Source of the DNA: Pectobacterium aroidearum
GTDB taxonomy: Bacteria; Pseudomonadota; Gammaproteobacteria; Enterobacterales; Enterobacteriaceae
Length of the DNA: 64,000 bases
NCBI RefSeq assembly: GCF_041228105.1
Contig: NZ_CP166097.1
Coordinates: 4,278,001 to 4,342,000, forward strand
Direction of reading: 5' to 3'
Positions 19,330 through 29,252 of this stretch are shown here, one piece after another. Below the pieces are notes generated by a model that saw only the letters and a program-made list of their open reading frames with translations, searched no databases and was not told the DNA's origin. Made by a program: the position numbers and the translations under genes. Position 1 is the stretch's first letter, and the number at the start of each line of letters is the position of its first letter.

Positions 19330-19891
19330 TCTTCATCCCTCTTCAGCGCATGGCGTTCAGGCGATAAAACACACTGCGCAAACGATATCTTCTGACTGAA
19401 CTTACCACCGAAGCGCAGGTTAAACCACACTCTCAGACATAAGATAAATTATATAAAAGGCGAAGAAAGTCGAATCGTCCACAAAAAACAAAGCAGCGTA
19501 ACATTCTTAATAAAAGACAAAACTAAGCATATAATTTATTTAAACCAGCCACATTCACAAATTAATGGCATTAAAGCTGGATAACTCAGGCAATACCGAC
19601 CACACAAGAACACCATTCGAATTAGATAATCTAATGATAAAAACAGCGCTAAATTAGATTTTTTCAATCAAAAACCCACAACGGATCCCAGCCTTACTCT
19701 CTTCCTTATACCGCCATCATCACGATTCTGTGAGGCGCTTCTCAGGCGTCTTTACCTCAGTGCCAACACACAACGTGGCATGGCAGCAGGTGGAAGGTGC
19801 TGGCAGTCAACCTTATCCATACTGATTACATGGAATTGTGCGGCATGTATTTTTCGCTTTATCAAAGTTAAACGTGATTAGGAGATAAATG
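19330..19891. promoter_or_regulatory. 562-bp divergent control region of gcvT and fucO
   Basis: No gene is supported here. The gcvT-proximal half is very AT-rich (19440-19680), which fits the Lrp/GcvA-type control known for E. coli gcvTHP, but I cannot define individual sites. Nearer to fucO, TGTGA-GGCGCT-TCTCA at 19729-19744 matches the CRP consensus in 9 of 10 half-site bases, about 150 bp before the fucO start. No glycine riboswitch structure is apparent. Confidence 0.4.
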
Positions 19892-21043
19892 ATGGCTAAC
19901 AGAATGATTCTTAACGAAACATCCTACTTTGGTGCAGGCGCTATCGCCCATATCGTCGATGAAGTAAAACGACGAGGATTCAGGAAAGCACTGCTGGTGA
20001 CGGACAAGGATTTGGTTAAATTTGGCGTCGCGGCCAAGGTCACTGAGAAGCTGGATGCGGCAGGGTTACCCTACGATATTTACGATGAGGTGATTCCCAA
20101 TCCAACCATCAGCGTGGTGGAAAAAGGCATTGAACGATTCAAAGCATCACAGGCTGATTACCTGATTGCGATTGGCGGCGGCTCACCGCAGGATACCTGT
20201 AAGGCTATCGGGATTATTATCAATAACCCTGAATTTGCCGATGTCCGCAGCCTCGAAGGCGTTGCGGCTACCCGACGCCCCGCAGTCCCGATTATCGCGA
20301 TCCCGACCACCTCAGGTACTGCCGCAGAAGTCACCATCAACTACGTCATCACGGATGAAGAAAAACGCCGCAAATTCGTGTGCGTCGATCCGCATGATAT
20401 TCCGATTGTCGCTATCGTCGATCCCGACATGATGGCAAGCATGCCAGCCTCACTGAAAGCTGCCACGGGGATCGACGCCCTGACGCACGCCATTGAAGGC
20501 TTTACGACCAAAGCCGCCTGGGAGCTAACCGATACGCTGCACCTGAAGGCCATTGAAATTATCAGCCGCTCGCTGCGTGATTCCGTCGCAGGGAAACCAA
20601 AAGGCGTGGAAGAGATGGCGCTGGGGCAATATATCGCCGGTATGGGATTTTCAAACGTTGGGCTTGGTCTGGTACACGGCATGGCGCATCCACTCGGCGC
20701 GTTTTACAACACCCCACACGGCGTAGCGAATGCCATCCTGCTGCCGCATATCATGGCCTACAACGCGGATTATACCGGTGAAAAATTCCGGGACATCGCC
20801 ATTGCGATGGGAGTAAAAAACGCGGCAGCAATGCCGATTGCCCAAGCGCGAGAAGCCGCCATTAACGCTGTTCGCCAACTTTCTCACGATGTGGATATTC
20901 CGCCGAGACTGCGCGATGTCGGCGTGAGAGAAGAAGATATTCCGGCACTGGCACAGGCCGCCTTTGACGATGTCTGCACCGGCGGCAATCCGCGCGATAC
21001 GAATATCGACGAGATTAACGCGCTGTATCGGTCTATTTATTGA
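19892..21043 (+). CDS. fucO: FucO, lactaldehyde reductase / 1,2-propanediol oxidoreductase
   Basis: A 383-residue iron-dependent (group III) alcohol dehydrogenase aligning with E. coli FucO throughout (MANRMILNET, IGGGSPQDTCKAIGI, TSGTAAEVTINYVITDEEKRRKFVCVD). Iron ligands are conserved: Asp and His in GIDALTHAIEG, and two His in GLVHGMAHPLGAFYNTPHG. It reduces L-lactaldehyde from fucose or rhamnose breakdown to 1,2-propanediol under anaerobiosis. AGGAG lies 7 bp before this ATG; an adjacent in-frame ATG at 19889 is too close. No fucose or rhamnose genes are nearby. Confidence 0.92.
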   Translation: MANRMILNETSYFGAGAIAHIVDEVKRRGFRKALLVTDKDLVKFGVAAKVTEKLDAAGLPYDIYDEVIPNPTISVVEKGIERFKASQADYLIAIGGGSPQDTCKAIGIIINNPEFADVRSLEGVAATRRPAVPIIAIPTTSGTAAEVTINYVITDEEKRRKFVCVDPHDIPIVAIVDPDMMASMPASLKAATGIDALTHAIEGFTTKAAWELTDTLHLKAIEIISRSLRDSVAGKPKGVEEMALGQYIAGMGFSNVGLGLVHGMAHPLGAFYNTPHGVANAILLPHIMAYNADYTGEKFRDIAIAMGVKNAAAMPIAQAREAAINAVRQLSHDVDIPPRLRDVGVREEDIPALAQAAFDDVCTGGNPRDTNIDEINALYRSIY

Positions 21044-21056
21044 CGCACGCTTGGCA

Positions 21057-21080
21057 CCACCCGCAACGCACCGCGGGTGG
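21057..21080. terminator. Hairpin between convergent fucO and hydrolase genes
   Basis: Inverted repeat CCACCCGC / GCGGGTGG with an 8-nt loop, in the 44-bp gap between two convergent stops. There is no U tract on either side, so termination activity is uncertain. Confidence 0.45.
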
Positions 21081-21087
21081 CTATTCA

Positions 21088-22551
21088 CTATTGCGGGATC
21101 TTCTCTTCAATACGCTGAATCAAGTAGGGATAAAACGGGTTAGAGGACAGCCGCAGCAGCGTATCCAGATCGACAACCAGAGCGGAACGTTCTCCTCTTG
21201 GGGTAATTTTCCCCAGCGGCAGACCAAATTCGGTAGGGTTCTGTGAGAAACGGCCATACAGCGAATCCGAATCTGGGAACGGCAGTGATACGTGCGATAG
21301 CGAATACACATCCGATGGATAGTCCATCCCCAGTTCGCGAGTCTGTTCCTGCACCGCCCCTGCAGCAACATCGAACGCCACGGCATGAGAACTGTTCGGC
21401 GCAGCGTTAGAAATCACCGTCGTATCATAATGACGTGGAGTGGCAGGTAATAGCTGGTTTACGGCACCATTCGTCGATTCACGCAGAAGCGGGCCAAAAT
21501 TGACGGTACGATTGACATCAAAGAGAACCAACTGGCTCCCGTTAGCTGGCAGCAGGTTATAAAACGCCGTAATGACCGCACGCGTGCTTACGGTGAAATC
21601 CATCACCGATTGGAACGTCAGCACTGGCGGTAAATCAACCAACGCATTCGCTTGCGCTTTACGGCTTAACTGACTCTGAAGCTCATGGGTTAACAACCAC
21701 GATTGGCGCGCACCATTTACCGGAAATGAGTTGTACTTGAAGGGATTAAATTCCGGCAAGATGCCCAACCAGGCAGACTTGGCAAAGGCCGGAAAGATAG
21801 CGGGTAGCCCAGCCAGCCCCGCAAAACGCGCATAGCTGGTAATACCGATCATCGGGGAAATAAGGATAAGCTGATCGGGACGCGCTAGCGCAGGATTATC
21901 CAACGTATCCAGCGTGTACTTCAACGCCAGCGCCCCGCCGTTGGAAAAACCAACGATATGCAGCGGCAACCTTTGGCCTTGTTGTAACGTCAGGTGCGAC
22001 GTCGCCTCACGCACTGCCAGACGCGTGGCTGCCAGCCAATCTTCCCATTGCACATCGGTCAGCGCCCCCGGCACCGTCCCGTGCGCAGGCAAACGAATGC
22101 CAACAACGAAAAAACCACGCTGACGATAGCGTTCCGCGATATGCCGCAAACTATAGGGTGAATCGGTCAGACCGTGCAGCATCACCACCGCGCCTTTCAG
22201 TTCCCCTTCCGGCGACAGTTCATAGGATCGGTTCCAGTCATGCTGGAATTTCCCAGGGTAAACCGGGCTACCCGAAAAATAGCGGTTAACCGGACGCTGT
22301 TCATCCTCATCCAGTTCCTGAGTGACATGCTGATTCACTTGCTGAAAGATAAGTGCTTCCTGCTTTAAATACGCCGCCCAGTCGCCCTTATCCAGCTCAT
22401 CCGTTGACAGCTCATCCGGCACGTAGGTGTGCCACGGCGACAGCGGCGGCCCACTTTGCGTGTCATAAATACGAATAGCCAACAGCGTCATTGCAATAAC
22501 ACCGATGACGATAAGACCGCGTCTGATGAGTCGCCGTACAGATTTCAGCAT
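21088..22551 (-). CDS. Membrane-anchored alpha/beta hydrolase of unknown substrate
   Basis: A 487-residue protein with one N-terminal membrane segment (about residues 12-26 after RRLIRRG) and a large, presumably periplasmic domain. Alpha/beta-hydrolase features: the oxyanion-hole region VVMLHGLTDSPYS (about 122-134), the nucleophile elbow GFSNGG (about 202) and a likely catalytic His in SHVSLPF (about 427). It resembles serine aminopeptidase/monoacylglycerol lipase-like hydrolases (Hydrolase_4). I do not recognise a specific function. It is not clearly operonic; budB lies 134 bp upstream in the same orientation. Confidence 0.75.
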   Translation of the reverse strand: MLKSVRRLIRRGLIVIGVIAMTLLAIRIYDTQSGPPLSPWHTYVPDELSTDELDKGDWAAYLKQEALIFQQVNQHVTQELDEDEQRPVNRYFSGSPVYPGKFQHDWNRSYELSPEGELKGAVVMLHGLTDSPYSLRHIAERYRQRGFFVVGIRLPAHGTVPGALTDVQWEDWLAATRLAVREATSHLTLQQGQRLPLHIVGFSNGGALALKYTLDTLDNPALARPDQLILISPMIGITSYARFAGLAGLPAIFPAFAKSAWLGILPEFNPFKYNSFPVNGARQSWLLTHELQSQLSRKAQANALVDLPPVLTFQSVMDFTVSTRAVITAFYNLLPANGSQLVLFDVNRTVNFGPLLRESTNGAVNQLLPATPRHYDTTVISNAAPNSSHAVAFDVAAGAVQEQTRELGMDYPSDVYSLSHVSLPFPDSDSLYGRFSQNPTEFGLPLGKITPRGERSALVVDLDTLLRLSSNPFYPYLIQRIEEKIPQ

Positions 22552-22646
22552 GGTGTGTCCCTTCCTGTTACCGTGTGACCATGCAGACGATTCTAAAGAA
22601 AACTATCCAGCGACACACCGTATTATTGAGGGAGAAACGATGCTGC

Positions 22647-22670
22647 CCCGCCCGATACCCTACGGGCGGG
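22647..22670 (-). terminator. Hairpin downstream of budB
   Basis: Inverted repeat CCCGCCCG / CGGGCGGG with an 8-nt loop, 15 bp after the budB stop. It has no obvious U tract on the minus strand, so it may be a weak terminator or an mRNA 3'-end stabiliser. Confidence 0.45.
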
Positions 22671-22685
22671 TAACCCATTAAAATA

Positions 22686-24365
22686 TCAGATCAGAACGCT
22701 AATATTCAGATTCCCCATCAGCCAGTGGTTATCGGAATAATCAACCGGGATCGCAATCACCGCGGGGCCGTCAACATCCATCGCCTGACGGAGTTTGCTA
22801 ACCAGTTCATCCGCAGATTCAACTGCAAACCCTTTCGCGCCAAACGCTTCCGCATACGCCTTGAAATCAATCGGGCCAAATGTCACGCCCGCCGGGCGAT
22901 GGTATTTATGGATTTGCTGGATTTCCACCATGTTATAGCCGTTATCCACCCAGATAATATGCAGGAGATTGCTTTTCAGGCGCACCGCTGTTTCCAGCTC
23001 CATGCTGGACTGCATAAACCCGCCGTCGCCGGAAACGGACACCACTTTTTTGCCGGGCTGTATCAATGATGCGGCTATCGCCCAGGGTAGTGCCACGCCC
23101 ATGGTCTGCTGGCCGTTGGTCATCAGAATCTGCCGCGCCCGGAAGCTATACAGATAACGCGCCAGCCAGATATGAAAACTTCCCATGTCCACACACAGCG
23201 TGACATCTTCATTCACGATATCCTGCATCGCCCGCACCAGACGCAGCGGGTGAATTGCAAATCCTGCCATGTTGATGGCGCGCGTACTGAGATCGTGACG
23301 CTGACGCTGACGATCCTGCAATACGGCCTGCGTGCTCGCCGATAAGATAACTGGCTCGCTCATACATGCATTCAACGCATCCACCGTCATCGCGATATTC
23401 CCGAGCAGCTCGATATCAGGATGGTAGGCGCTGTCGATCTCAGCCCGCAGCACATCAATATGGATCAGCGTTGCTTTGCCGCTATTCCATAACACCGGAT
23501 CGTACTCAACCGGGCTGTAGCCCACGGTAACGATCACGTCCGCCTGTTGCAGCAGTTTATCCCCAGCCTGATTATTGAACAGCCCAACACGTCCGGCAAA
23601 GTGACCAAACTGCTGCTGGTCGATCACGCCAGCGGCCTGGTACGTGCTGGTAACCGGCAGTTGGCTGCGGTGTAAAAAACGACGCAGCGCCTCTGCATTC
23701 TCCTGCTGGCTCGCCATTAATCCAAGCAGTAACACCGGATTTTTAGCCTCCCGCAGTCGTTTAGCCGCCTCGGCAACGTCACTATGTGGCGCACCGTTTA
23801 ACAGCGGTAAATTCGGACAAGCCAGCACCGGGCTACTCACCGGTTCATTGATGATATCCTGTGGCAGGCTGACAAACGCGCCCCCCGGACGGCCGCTTTC
23901 CGCTGCCCGAAACGCATTCGCCAGCACTTCCGAGATGGCACTGGATGCGGTGACTTCCGCGCTAAATTTACTGACTGGCTGAAACAGGCTGACGGTGTCC
24001 AGACTCTGGTGCGTCAGTTTAAGCTTATCCGCACGCTTAACCGCCCCGCCTAATGCCACAACCGCATCGCCTTCTGCGGTTGCCGTGGCCAGCCCAGTGA
24101 CCAGATTGGAGCAGCCGGGGCCAGATGTCACCAGCGTCACCCCCGCTTTCCCCGTGAGGCGACCTATCGCCGCCGCCATAAACGCGCCGTTCGCCTCATG
24201 CCGTACCGGGATCGTTTGAATCGTCGAGTCTTCCAGCTCATCAAACACGCGATCGATTTTAGCGCCGGGAATACCAAAAATATGCTTTACGCCCTGCGCT
24301 TCCAGGTGTTTTACAATCAGCTCGGCTCCGCAACTCCAGCTTTGCTGCTCGGTGGACTTTTCCAT
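22686..24365 (-). CDS. budB: BudB/AlsS, catabolic acetolactate synthase
   Basis: A 559-residue ThDP-dependent enzyme. Visible features: the ThDP-activating Glu in [18 protein letters not shown] (about residue 58) and the ThDP motif [21 protein letters not shown]...NNGYN-like segment (GDGGF...DNGYN, about 440-475). The sequence matches catabolic BudB rather than the FAD-dependent biosynthetic IlvB type. It condenses two pyruvates to 2-acetolactate. It lies 21 bp downstream of budA in one operon, divergent from the LysR regulator budR. budC is absent from the neighbourhood. Confidence 0.94.
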   Translation of the reverse strand: MEKSTEQQSWSCGAELIVKHLEAQGVKHIFGIPGAKIDRVFDELEDSTIQTIPVRHEANGAFMAAAIGRLTGKAGVTLVTSGPGCSNLVTGLATATAEGDAVVALGGAVKRADKLKLTHQSLDTVSLFQPVSKFSAEVTASSAISEVLANAFRAAESGRPGGAFVSLPQDIINEPVSSPVLACPNLPLLNGAPHSDVAEAAKRLREAKNPVLLLGLMASQQENAEALRRFLHRSQLPVTSTYQAAGVIDQQQFGHFAGRVGLFNNQAGDKLLQQADVIVTVGYSPVEYDPVLWNSGKATLIHIDVLRAEIDSAYHPDIELLGNIAMTVDALNACMSEPVILSASTQAVLQDRQRQRHDLSTRAINMAGFAIHPLRLVRAMQDIVNEDVTLCVDMGSFHIWLARYLYSFRARQILMTNGQQTMGVALPWAIAASLIQPGKKVVSVSGDGGFMQSSMELETAVRLKSNLLHIIWVDNGYNMVEIQQIHKYHRPAGVTFGPIDFKAYAEAFGAKGFAVESADELVSKLRQAMDVDGPAVIAIPVDYSDNHWLMGNLNISVLI

Positions 24366-24386
24366 GACATAACTCCGATGAAATGA

Positions 24387-25169
24387 CTAGCTCTCTACTG
24401 ACTTGATTACGCTATTGAGGTTTTCTGAGGACAGATCGGCATTGAGAAATTCCCGATCCTGAGGCAGATCGATGATCAGTTTGGCAACCACACCAAACGT
24501 TAGCGTGCCGTGTTCGACGTCATAATTCAGAATATGGCCGCCGCCCTGGCGATCGTCAGTAATGAAATGTTCGTGGTAACCCGCGACATTAATTCCCTGA
24601 GTGTAAGCTGGACTACGAAAACCAATAACGCTGCCGTTACGGTGCTCAAAATGAAATGTCGGCTGTCCTTCAACCGCTTCCTGCATGGGTTTATAAGGCC
24701 GGCACTGCCGGGGGACGGTACGGGTTTCAACACAGCGAAAATTCCCGTCAATCCGCAACGCGCAGAATAAATTATCCGTGCCCACAATCTCGTCGATCTG
24801 GCGATGTACGTCTTCACGCGAGGTCCAGCGATCAAAACGGATCGTTTCCGTCGGGCGAAAGAATGTCATGACAGCGAATGGCGTTTTCTGCTCTGGCTTC
24901 GCCGCGCGTGCGCTGCCATCGGATAACAGCTGGAAAATCTGGCTATTTAACGCAACCAATTCCCCATCCAAACTATTAAATGTTCCTAATCCAAAATCAC
25001 CGTGTTCCAGTAATTCAGCCATCGTTCGGTTACCTTCGTATACGCCATTTATTAGTCCGCTCATTAATGAGGTCTGATAAATAACGCTGTCTGCACGCTG
25101 CCGATGGAAATCATAGGCATAGCTGGCAAAGGCTTCCTCGCAGGATTGTTCACTGACATTCGTTTTCAT
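24387..25169 (-). CDS. budA: BudA, alpha-acetolactate decarboxylase
   Basis: A 260-residue protein from the ATG at 25169, preceded by GGAAG. It matches BudA/AldB decarboxylases: YQTSLMSGLINGVYEG, HGDFGLGTFNSLDGELV, the zinc-site HEHF region in GINVAGYHEHFITDDRQGGGH. It converts 2-acetolactate to acetoin, diverting pyruvate from acid formation (Voges-Proskauer reaction). First gene of budAB. Expression is probably activated by BudR from the 128-bp divergent promoter region. Confidence 0.94.
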   Translation of the reverse strand: MKTNVSEQSCEEAFASYAYDFHRQRADSVIYQTSLMSGLINGVYEGNRTMAELLEHGDFGLGTFNSLDGELVALNSQIFQLLSDGSARAAKPEQKTPFAVMTFFRPTETIRFDRWTSREDVHRQIDEIVGTDNLFCALRIDGNFRCVETRTVPRQCRPYKPMQEAVEGQPTFHFEHRNGSVIGFRSPAYTQGINVAGYHEHFITDDRQGGGHILNYDVEHGTLTFGVVAKLIIDLPQDREFLNADLSSENLNSVIKSVES

Positions 25170-25297
25170 ACTGTCTTCCCACCGCACCATTTACTTAAAC
25201 ACTGCTAATATTTAGATAAAGATTGACGCGAGAGAGAACAAAATTCCAATATGCAATTAAGGGCATTTCAAGATCGGAAAGATATGGAGTTACGTAA

Positions 25298-26200
25298 ATG
25301 GAACTACGCTACCTGCGCTATTTTGTCGCCGTTGCACAAGCTCGACATTTCACGCGTGCGGCAGAAAACCTGGGGATATCACAGCCCCCTCTTAGCCAGC
25401 AGATCAAGAAATTCGAGCAGGAGATCGGCACGCCGCTGTTCAAGCGACTGACGCGCGGTGTAGAAATGACGGAGGCGGGACAGGCGCTGTATGAAGACGC
25501 CTGCCGTATTCTGCAACTCACCGATTCGGCGATCGCACGGACAAGGAGTATCGCGCGAGGCGAGAAAGGTAGCCTGAACGTGGGTTTTTCACCCTCGGCC
25601 ATGTACCACCCCACGGTGCTTTCCCTACTCCATCGCTACTGTCAGCAGCATCCATACGTCCAACCGCAGCCAAAAGAAGAAAACCCGGCAACGCTGATTA
25701 CTGCGCTGCAAGAACGCAATATCGATATCGCATTTCTGCGCTTACCCTGCGAACTCAGTGATGATATTAACGGGGAAATTTTGGCCGAAGAGCCGATGAA
25801 ATTGGTGCTACCTGCGGGGCATGCACTGAGCCATAAAGCGCAAGTCTCGCTCAGCGAACTGCGTCAGGAACCGCTGATTATTTTCCCACGCGAGGTGTGT
25901 CCGGGGTTGCACGATATGATTATCCGCACCTGCTATCTGTCGGGTTATGGCCCCAAACCCAGCCCATTTGCCCCGCAGTTGACGGCAACGATCGGGATGG
26001 TCGCCGCCGGCTTCGGCATTACCCTAATACCGGAATCACTCGCCTGCATTAAGGCCGATAATGTGACCTATCACGATATCGGCATGCCCGAAATCCATAC
26101 GCAAATTGCGGCTATATGGCGTAAACATGAACGATCGGCCGTTATCGTGAATCTCATCCACCTGATACGCCAGCATCTGAGCAGCCAGCATCCCGATTAA
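25298..26200 (+). CDS. budR: BudR/AlsR-type LysR activator of budAB
   Basis: A 300-residue LysR-type regulator. The N-terminal winged helix (MELRYLRYFVAVAQARHFTRAAENLGISQPPLSQQIKKFE) belongs to the AlsR/BudR/CatR-like subgroup. The effector domain runs from about residue 90. It is divergent from budA with 128 bp between the starts, the usual arrangement for BudR, which activates acetoin genes in response to acetate or low pH in related bacteria. GGAG lies eight bases before the ATG. Confidence 0.88.
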   Translation: MELRYLRYFVAVAQARHFTRAAENLGISQPPLSQQIKKFEQEIGTPLFKRLTRGVEMTEAGQALYEDACRILQLTDSAIARTRSIARGEKGSLNVGFSPSAMYHPTVLSLLHRYCQQHPYVQPQPKEENPATLITALQERNIDIAFLRLPCELSDDINGEILAEEPMKLVLPAGHALSHKAQVSLSELRQEPLIIFPREVCPGLHDMIIRTCYLSGYGPKPSPFAPQLTATIGMVAAGFGITLIPESLACIKADNVTYHDIGMPEIHTQIAAIWRKHERSAVIVNLIHLIRQHLSSQHPD

Positions 26201-26268
26201 CGCCACGGTAAAGAAAATTCCGGCAATCTGCTCGTCAAAAAGCTAGTAATTGATATAAATTCTTATAT

Positions 26269-26287
26269 GATATTAGTTATCATTATC
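26269..26287 (+). promoter_or_regulatory. Fur box upstream of the DUF1435 gene
   Basis: The 19-bp sequence starting GATATTAGTTATC and ending ATTATC matches the palindromic Fur consensus in 15 of 19 positions by my count, with a perfect right half ATCATTATC. It overlaps a TATGAT -10-like hexamer (26266-26271) and ends 19 bp before the ATG of the small membrane protein gene, a position suited to iron-dependent repression. Confidence 0.7.
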
Positions 26288-26306
26288 ATTTTTGACGGGT
26301 GGAAAA

Positions 26307-26597
26307 ATGCTGACAGCAATGATCACAGCCTGCGGGCTATGGAGTGTGAGCTGGTGTATGGGGAAGCATCTGTCCAGCGCCTGGGGCGTGCTGCTGCCTT
26401 GTGCCATTATGCCGCTACTAGCGCTGCTCGATCTGAACCTGACGCACCTGAAAGTGATTATCGCCATCGCCCTGCTGGCGACGCTGGTGATGCTGTTCCA
26501 CCAACGCTTACGCCACTATTTACTGCTGCCGTCCTGCGTTGCGCTCGCTGGCGGGTTGGCGGCGCTATCCGTCATGTTTAACCTGACGACGCTGTAA
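26307..26597 (+). CDS. Small DUF1435-family membrane protein, probably Fur-regulated
   Basis: A 96-residue hydrophobic protein with three or four membrane segments. The blocks SSAWGVLLPCAIMPLLALLDL and HQRLRHYLLLPSC resemble the enterobacterial DUF1435 family (E. coli YjjZ-like), which I recall only from memory. The start at 26307 follows GGTGGA. Function is unknown. A Fur box immediately upstream suggests expression under iron limitation. The E. coli relative lies next to the siderophore gene fhuF, but no iron gene adjoins it here. Confidence 0.7.
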   Translation: MLTAMITACGLWSVSWCMGKHLSSAWGVLLPCAIMPLLALLDLNLTHLKVIIAIALLATLVMLFHQRLRHYLLLPSCVALAGGLAALSVMFNLTTL

Positions 26598-26718
26598 ATC
26601 AACACGGAGCGGTGCACACATTCAGAAAGGTCAGTGAACGCGGAAAAGCGTTATAGATACAGAAGGGATAAAAGAGAATAAATAGGAAAGAAAATCAGGA
26701 AGATACAGAATAAATCTG

Positions 26719-26805
26719 TGGTGCGAAGAGAGGGACTTGAACCCTCACGTCCGTAAGGACACTAACACCTGAAGCTAGCGCGTCTACCAATTCCGCCACC
26801 TTCGC
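26719..26805 (-). tRNA. leuQ-like: tRNA-Leu (CAG), copy 1
   Basis: An 87-nt type II tRNA with encoded CCA. It reads GCGAAGGTGGCGGAATTGG at the 5' end, with an anticodon loop TTCAGGT giving CAG, a long variable arm and a GTTCAAG T-loop. It differs from the other two copies by a C-G pair in place of a wobble in the variable arm. It is the promoter-distal copy; a short ACAGA/TCTGT hairpin followed by T-rich sequence abuts its 3' end. Confidence 0.97.
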
Positions 26806-26884
26806 ACTGAGAACGTTGTTTGTCTTATGCAGTAAGACTGCTTTATGCGGAAAATCAGCTTTATGCGCTAAATCTATCACGACA

Positions 26885-26971
26885 TGGTGCGAAGAGAGGG
26901 ACTTGAACCCTCACGTCCGTAAGAACACTAACACCTGAAGCTAGCGCGTCTACCAATTCCGCCACCTTCGC
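26885..26971 (-). tRNA. leuP-like: tRNA-Leu (CAG), copy 2
   Basis: An 87-nt tRNA identical to copy 3. Anticodon CAG, encoded CCA and long variable arm as in copy 1. The spacers between copies are 79 and 73 bp and are not repeated sequence. It decodes CUG, the commonest Leu codon in enterobacteria. Confidence 0.97.
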
Positions 26972-27044
26972 AATTCTGTCATGCTGCTCATGCAATACTG
27001 ATTTACTGCTTCGGTTCGACAAACAAGAACCGTCATAGTGATGT

Positions 27045-27131
27045 TGGTGCGAAGAGAGGGACTTGAACCCTCACGTCCGTAAGAACACTAACACCTGAAG
27101 CTAGCGCGTCTACCAATTCCGCCACCTTCGC
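27045..27131 (-). tRNA. leuV-like: tRNA-Leu (CAG), copy 3 (promoter-proximal)
   Basis: An 87-nt tRNA identical to copy 2, nearest to the promoter at 27166-27193. The three copies are probably cut from one transcript, comparable to leuQPV of E. coli. Confidence 0.97.
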
Positions 27132-27165
27132 AACACTGCTTTACGCAATATCACTACGGGGGCGA

Positions 27166-27193
27166 ATTCTAGAGGTTTTCGCGTTCACGTCAA
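27166..27193 (-). promoter_or_regulatory. Sigma-70 stringent-type promoter of the tRNA-Leu cluster
   Basis: On the minus strand, TTGACG (27193-27188), a 16-bp spacer and TAGAAT (27171-27166), then a GC-rich discriminator TCGCCCCC. GC-rich discriminators are typical of stable-RNA promoters under ppGpp control. The start of the first tRNA lies 35 bp downstream. Confidence 0.75.
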
Positions 27194-27234
27194 TGATTAT
27201 TTCCTCTGGGATGCGGGGTTTGCTGCAAAAATCA

Positions 27235-28140
27235 TCATCTCGCGGCAGCGCTGTGCGTAAAGAGTTCATCGAGCCATTCTATAAACACCCGAATCCGCGG
27301 CGCGAGAAAACGACCGGGCGCATACATCACGTAAAGCGGCATCGCGGGCGGCGGTATTTCCGGCAGGATCTCCACCAGTTCGCCGCTTTCCAGAAACGGG
27401 CGCAGGCCGCGACGCGGCGCCTGAATAATCCCCAGCCCCGCACATGCGCTGGCGATATAGGCATCAGCGCCGTTCACCTGTAAAATACTGGGCAACATAC
27501 GCGTAATACACTCATCGCCCGACATGAATTCCAGCGGATAAAGATATTCAGTACGCAGAGAGAAATAGCCGACCATATGATGCCCAGACAGGTCATCAAG
27601 CGAACGTGGCACGCCGTATCGCGCCAGATAATCGGCCGACGCACAGGTAATCTGCGGCATTGACGGCAAATGGCGGGTCGCCAGCGTCTCGTCGTCCGTC
27701 TGCCAAGCTCTCAGCACACAGTCGACGCCCTCACGCAGCACATTAATCGCCGCATCGTTGGCGCTTAGCATCAACGTCACCTGCGGATAACGCGCATAAA
27801 AGTCCCCAAGCGCCGGAACAACAATGTCTCGCGCCAGCGAATGCGGCATATCCACCCGCACTTTCCCAACCGGCTGCTGCTTTTGCTGCGTGAACAGCGT
27901 GTCGATCTCTTCAATTTCCGCGAGCAGTTGCAGACAGCGCTCATAATAAACGCGCCCTTCATCGGTGATCTGCACCTGGCGGGTCGTACGTTGCAGCAAA
28001 CGTACTCCTAACCGCCCTTCAAGCTGCTTGATGGTATTGCTCACCGTCGCACGCGGTAGCGCCAGCCGTTCCGCTGCACGACTGAAGCTGCCCAGTTCGA
28101 CAATACGCACAAAAACCCGCATCGACTGAATATGATCCAT
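27235..28140 (-). CDS. LysR-family regulator beside an aldo/keto reductase
   Basis: A 301-residue LysR-type protein of the CrgA/AaeR-like subgroup (MDHIQSMRVFVRIVELGSFSRAAERL, PRATVSNTIKQLE, LLQRTTRQVQITDEG). The start is the ATG at 28140; four further in-frame codons lie upstream. It is divergent from the aldo/keto reductase with 113 bp between the starts, so the reductase is the likely target. The inducer is unknown. Confidence 0.87.
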   Translation of the reverse strand: MDHIQSMRVFVRIVELGSFSRAAERLALPRATVSNTIKQLEGRLGVRLLQRTTRQVQITDEGRVYYERCLQLLAEIEEIDTLFTQQKQQPVGKVRVDMPHSLARDIVVPALGDFYARYPQVTLMLSANDAAINVLREGVDCVLRAWQTDDETLATRHLPSMPQITCASADYLARYGVPRSLDDLSGHHMVGYFSLRTEYLYPLEFMSGDECITRMLPSILQVNGADAYIASACAGLGIIQAPRRGLRPFLESGELVEILPEIPPPAMPLYVMYAPGRFLAPRIRVFIEWLDELFTHSAAAR

Positions 28141-28253
28141 CGCCGCCACCATTGTTAGCTATTTTTGAATAGTGTTGCATAAAAAGCGGTATTTATCTTT
28201 ATTGGATAAACAACCAGACTGCTTTCACTGCCAACGAGATGAGGAAGATGACA

Positions 28254-29246
<993 letters not shown>

Positions 29247-29252
29247 TTGGGA

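Noticed and set aside
19330..19891. A glycine riboswitch upstream of gcvT
   Set aside because: I could not see the tandem aptamer cores, and enterobacterial gcvTHP is known to be controlled by GcvA/GcvR and Lrp instead.
26719..27131. Three near-identical ~87-bp repeats with 73-79-bp spacers, superficially like a repeat-spacer array
   Set aside because: Each unit folds as tRNA-Leu with anticodon CAG and CCA end; there are no cas genes and repeat length is far above CRISPR range.
27193..27483. A 96-codon plus-strand open frame after the tRNA cluster
   Set aside because: It lies mainly opposite the 3' end of the LysR gene and shows no homology; the LysR frame is complete.
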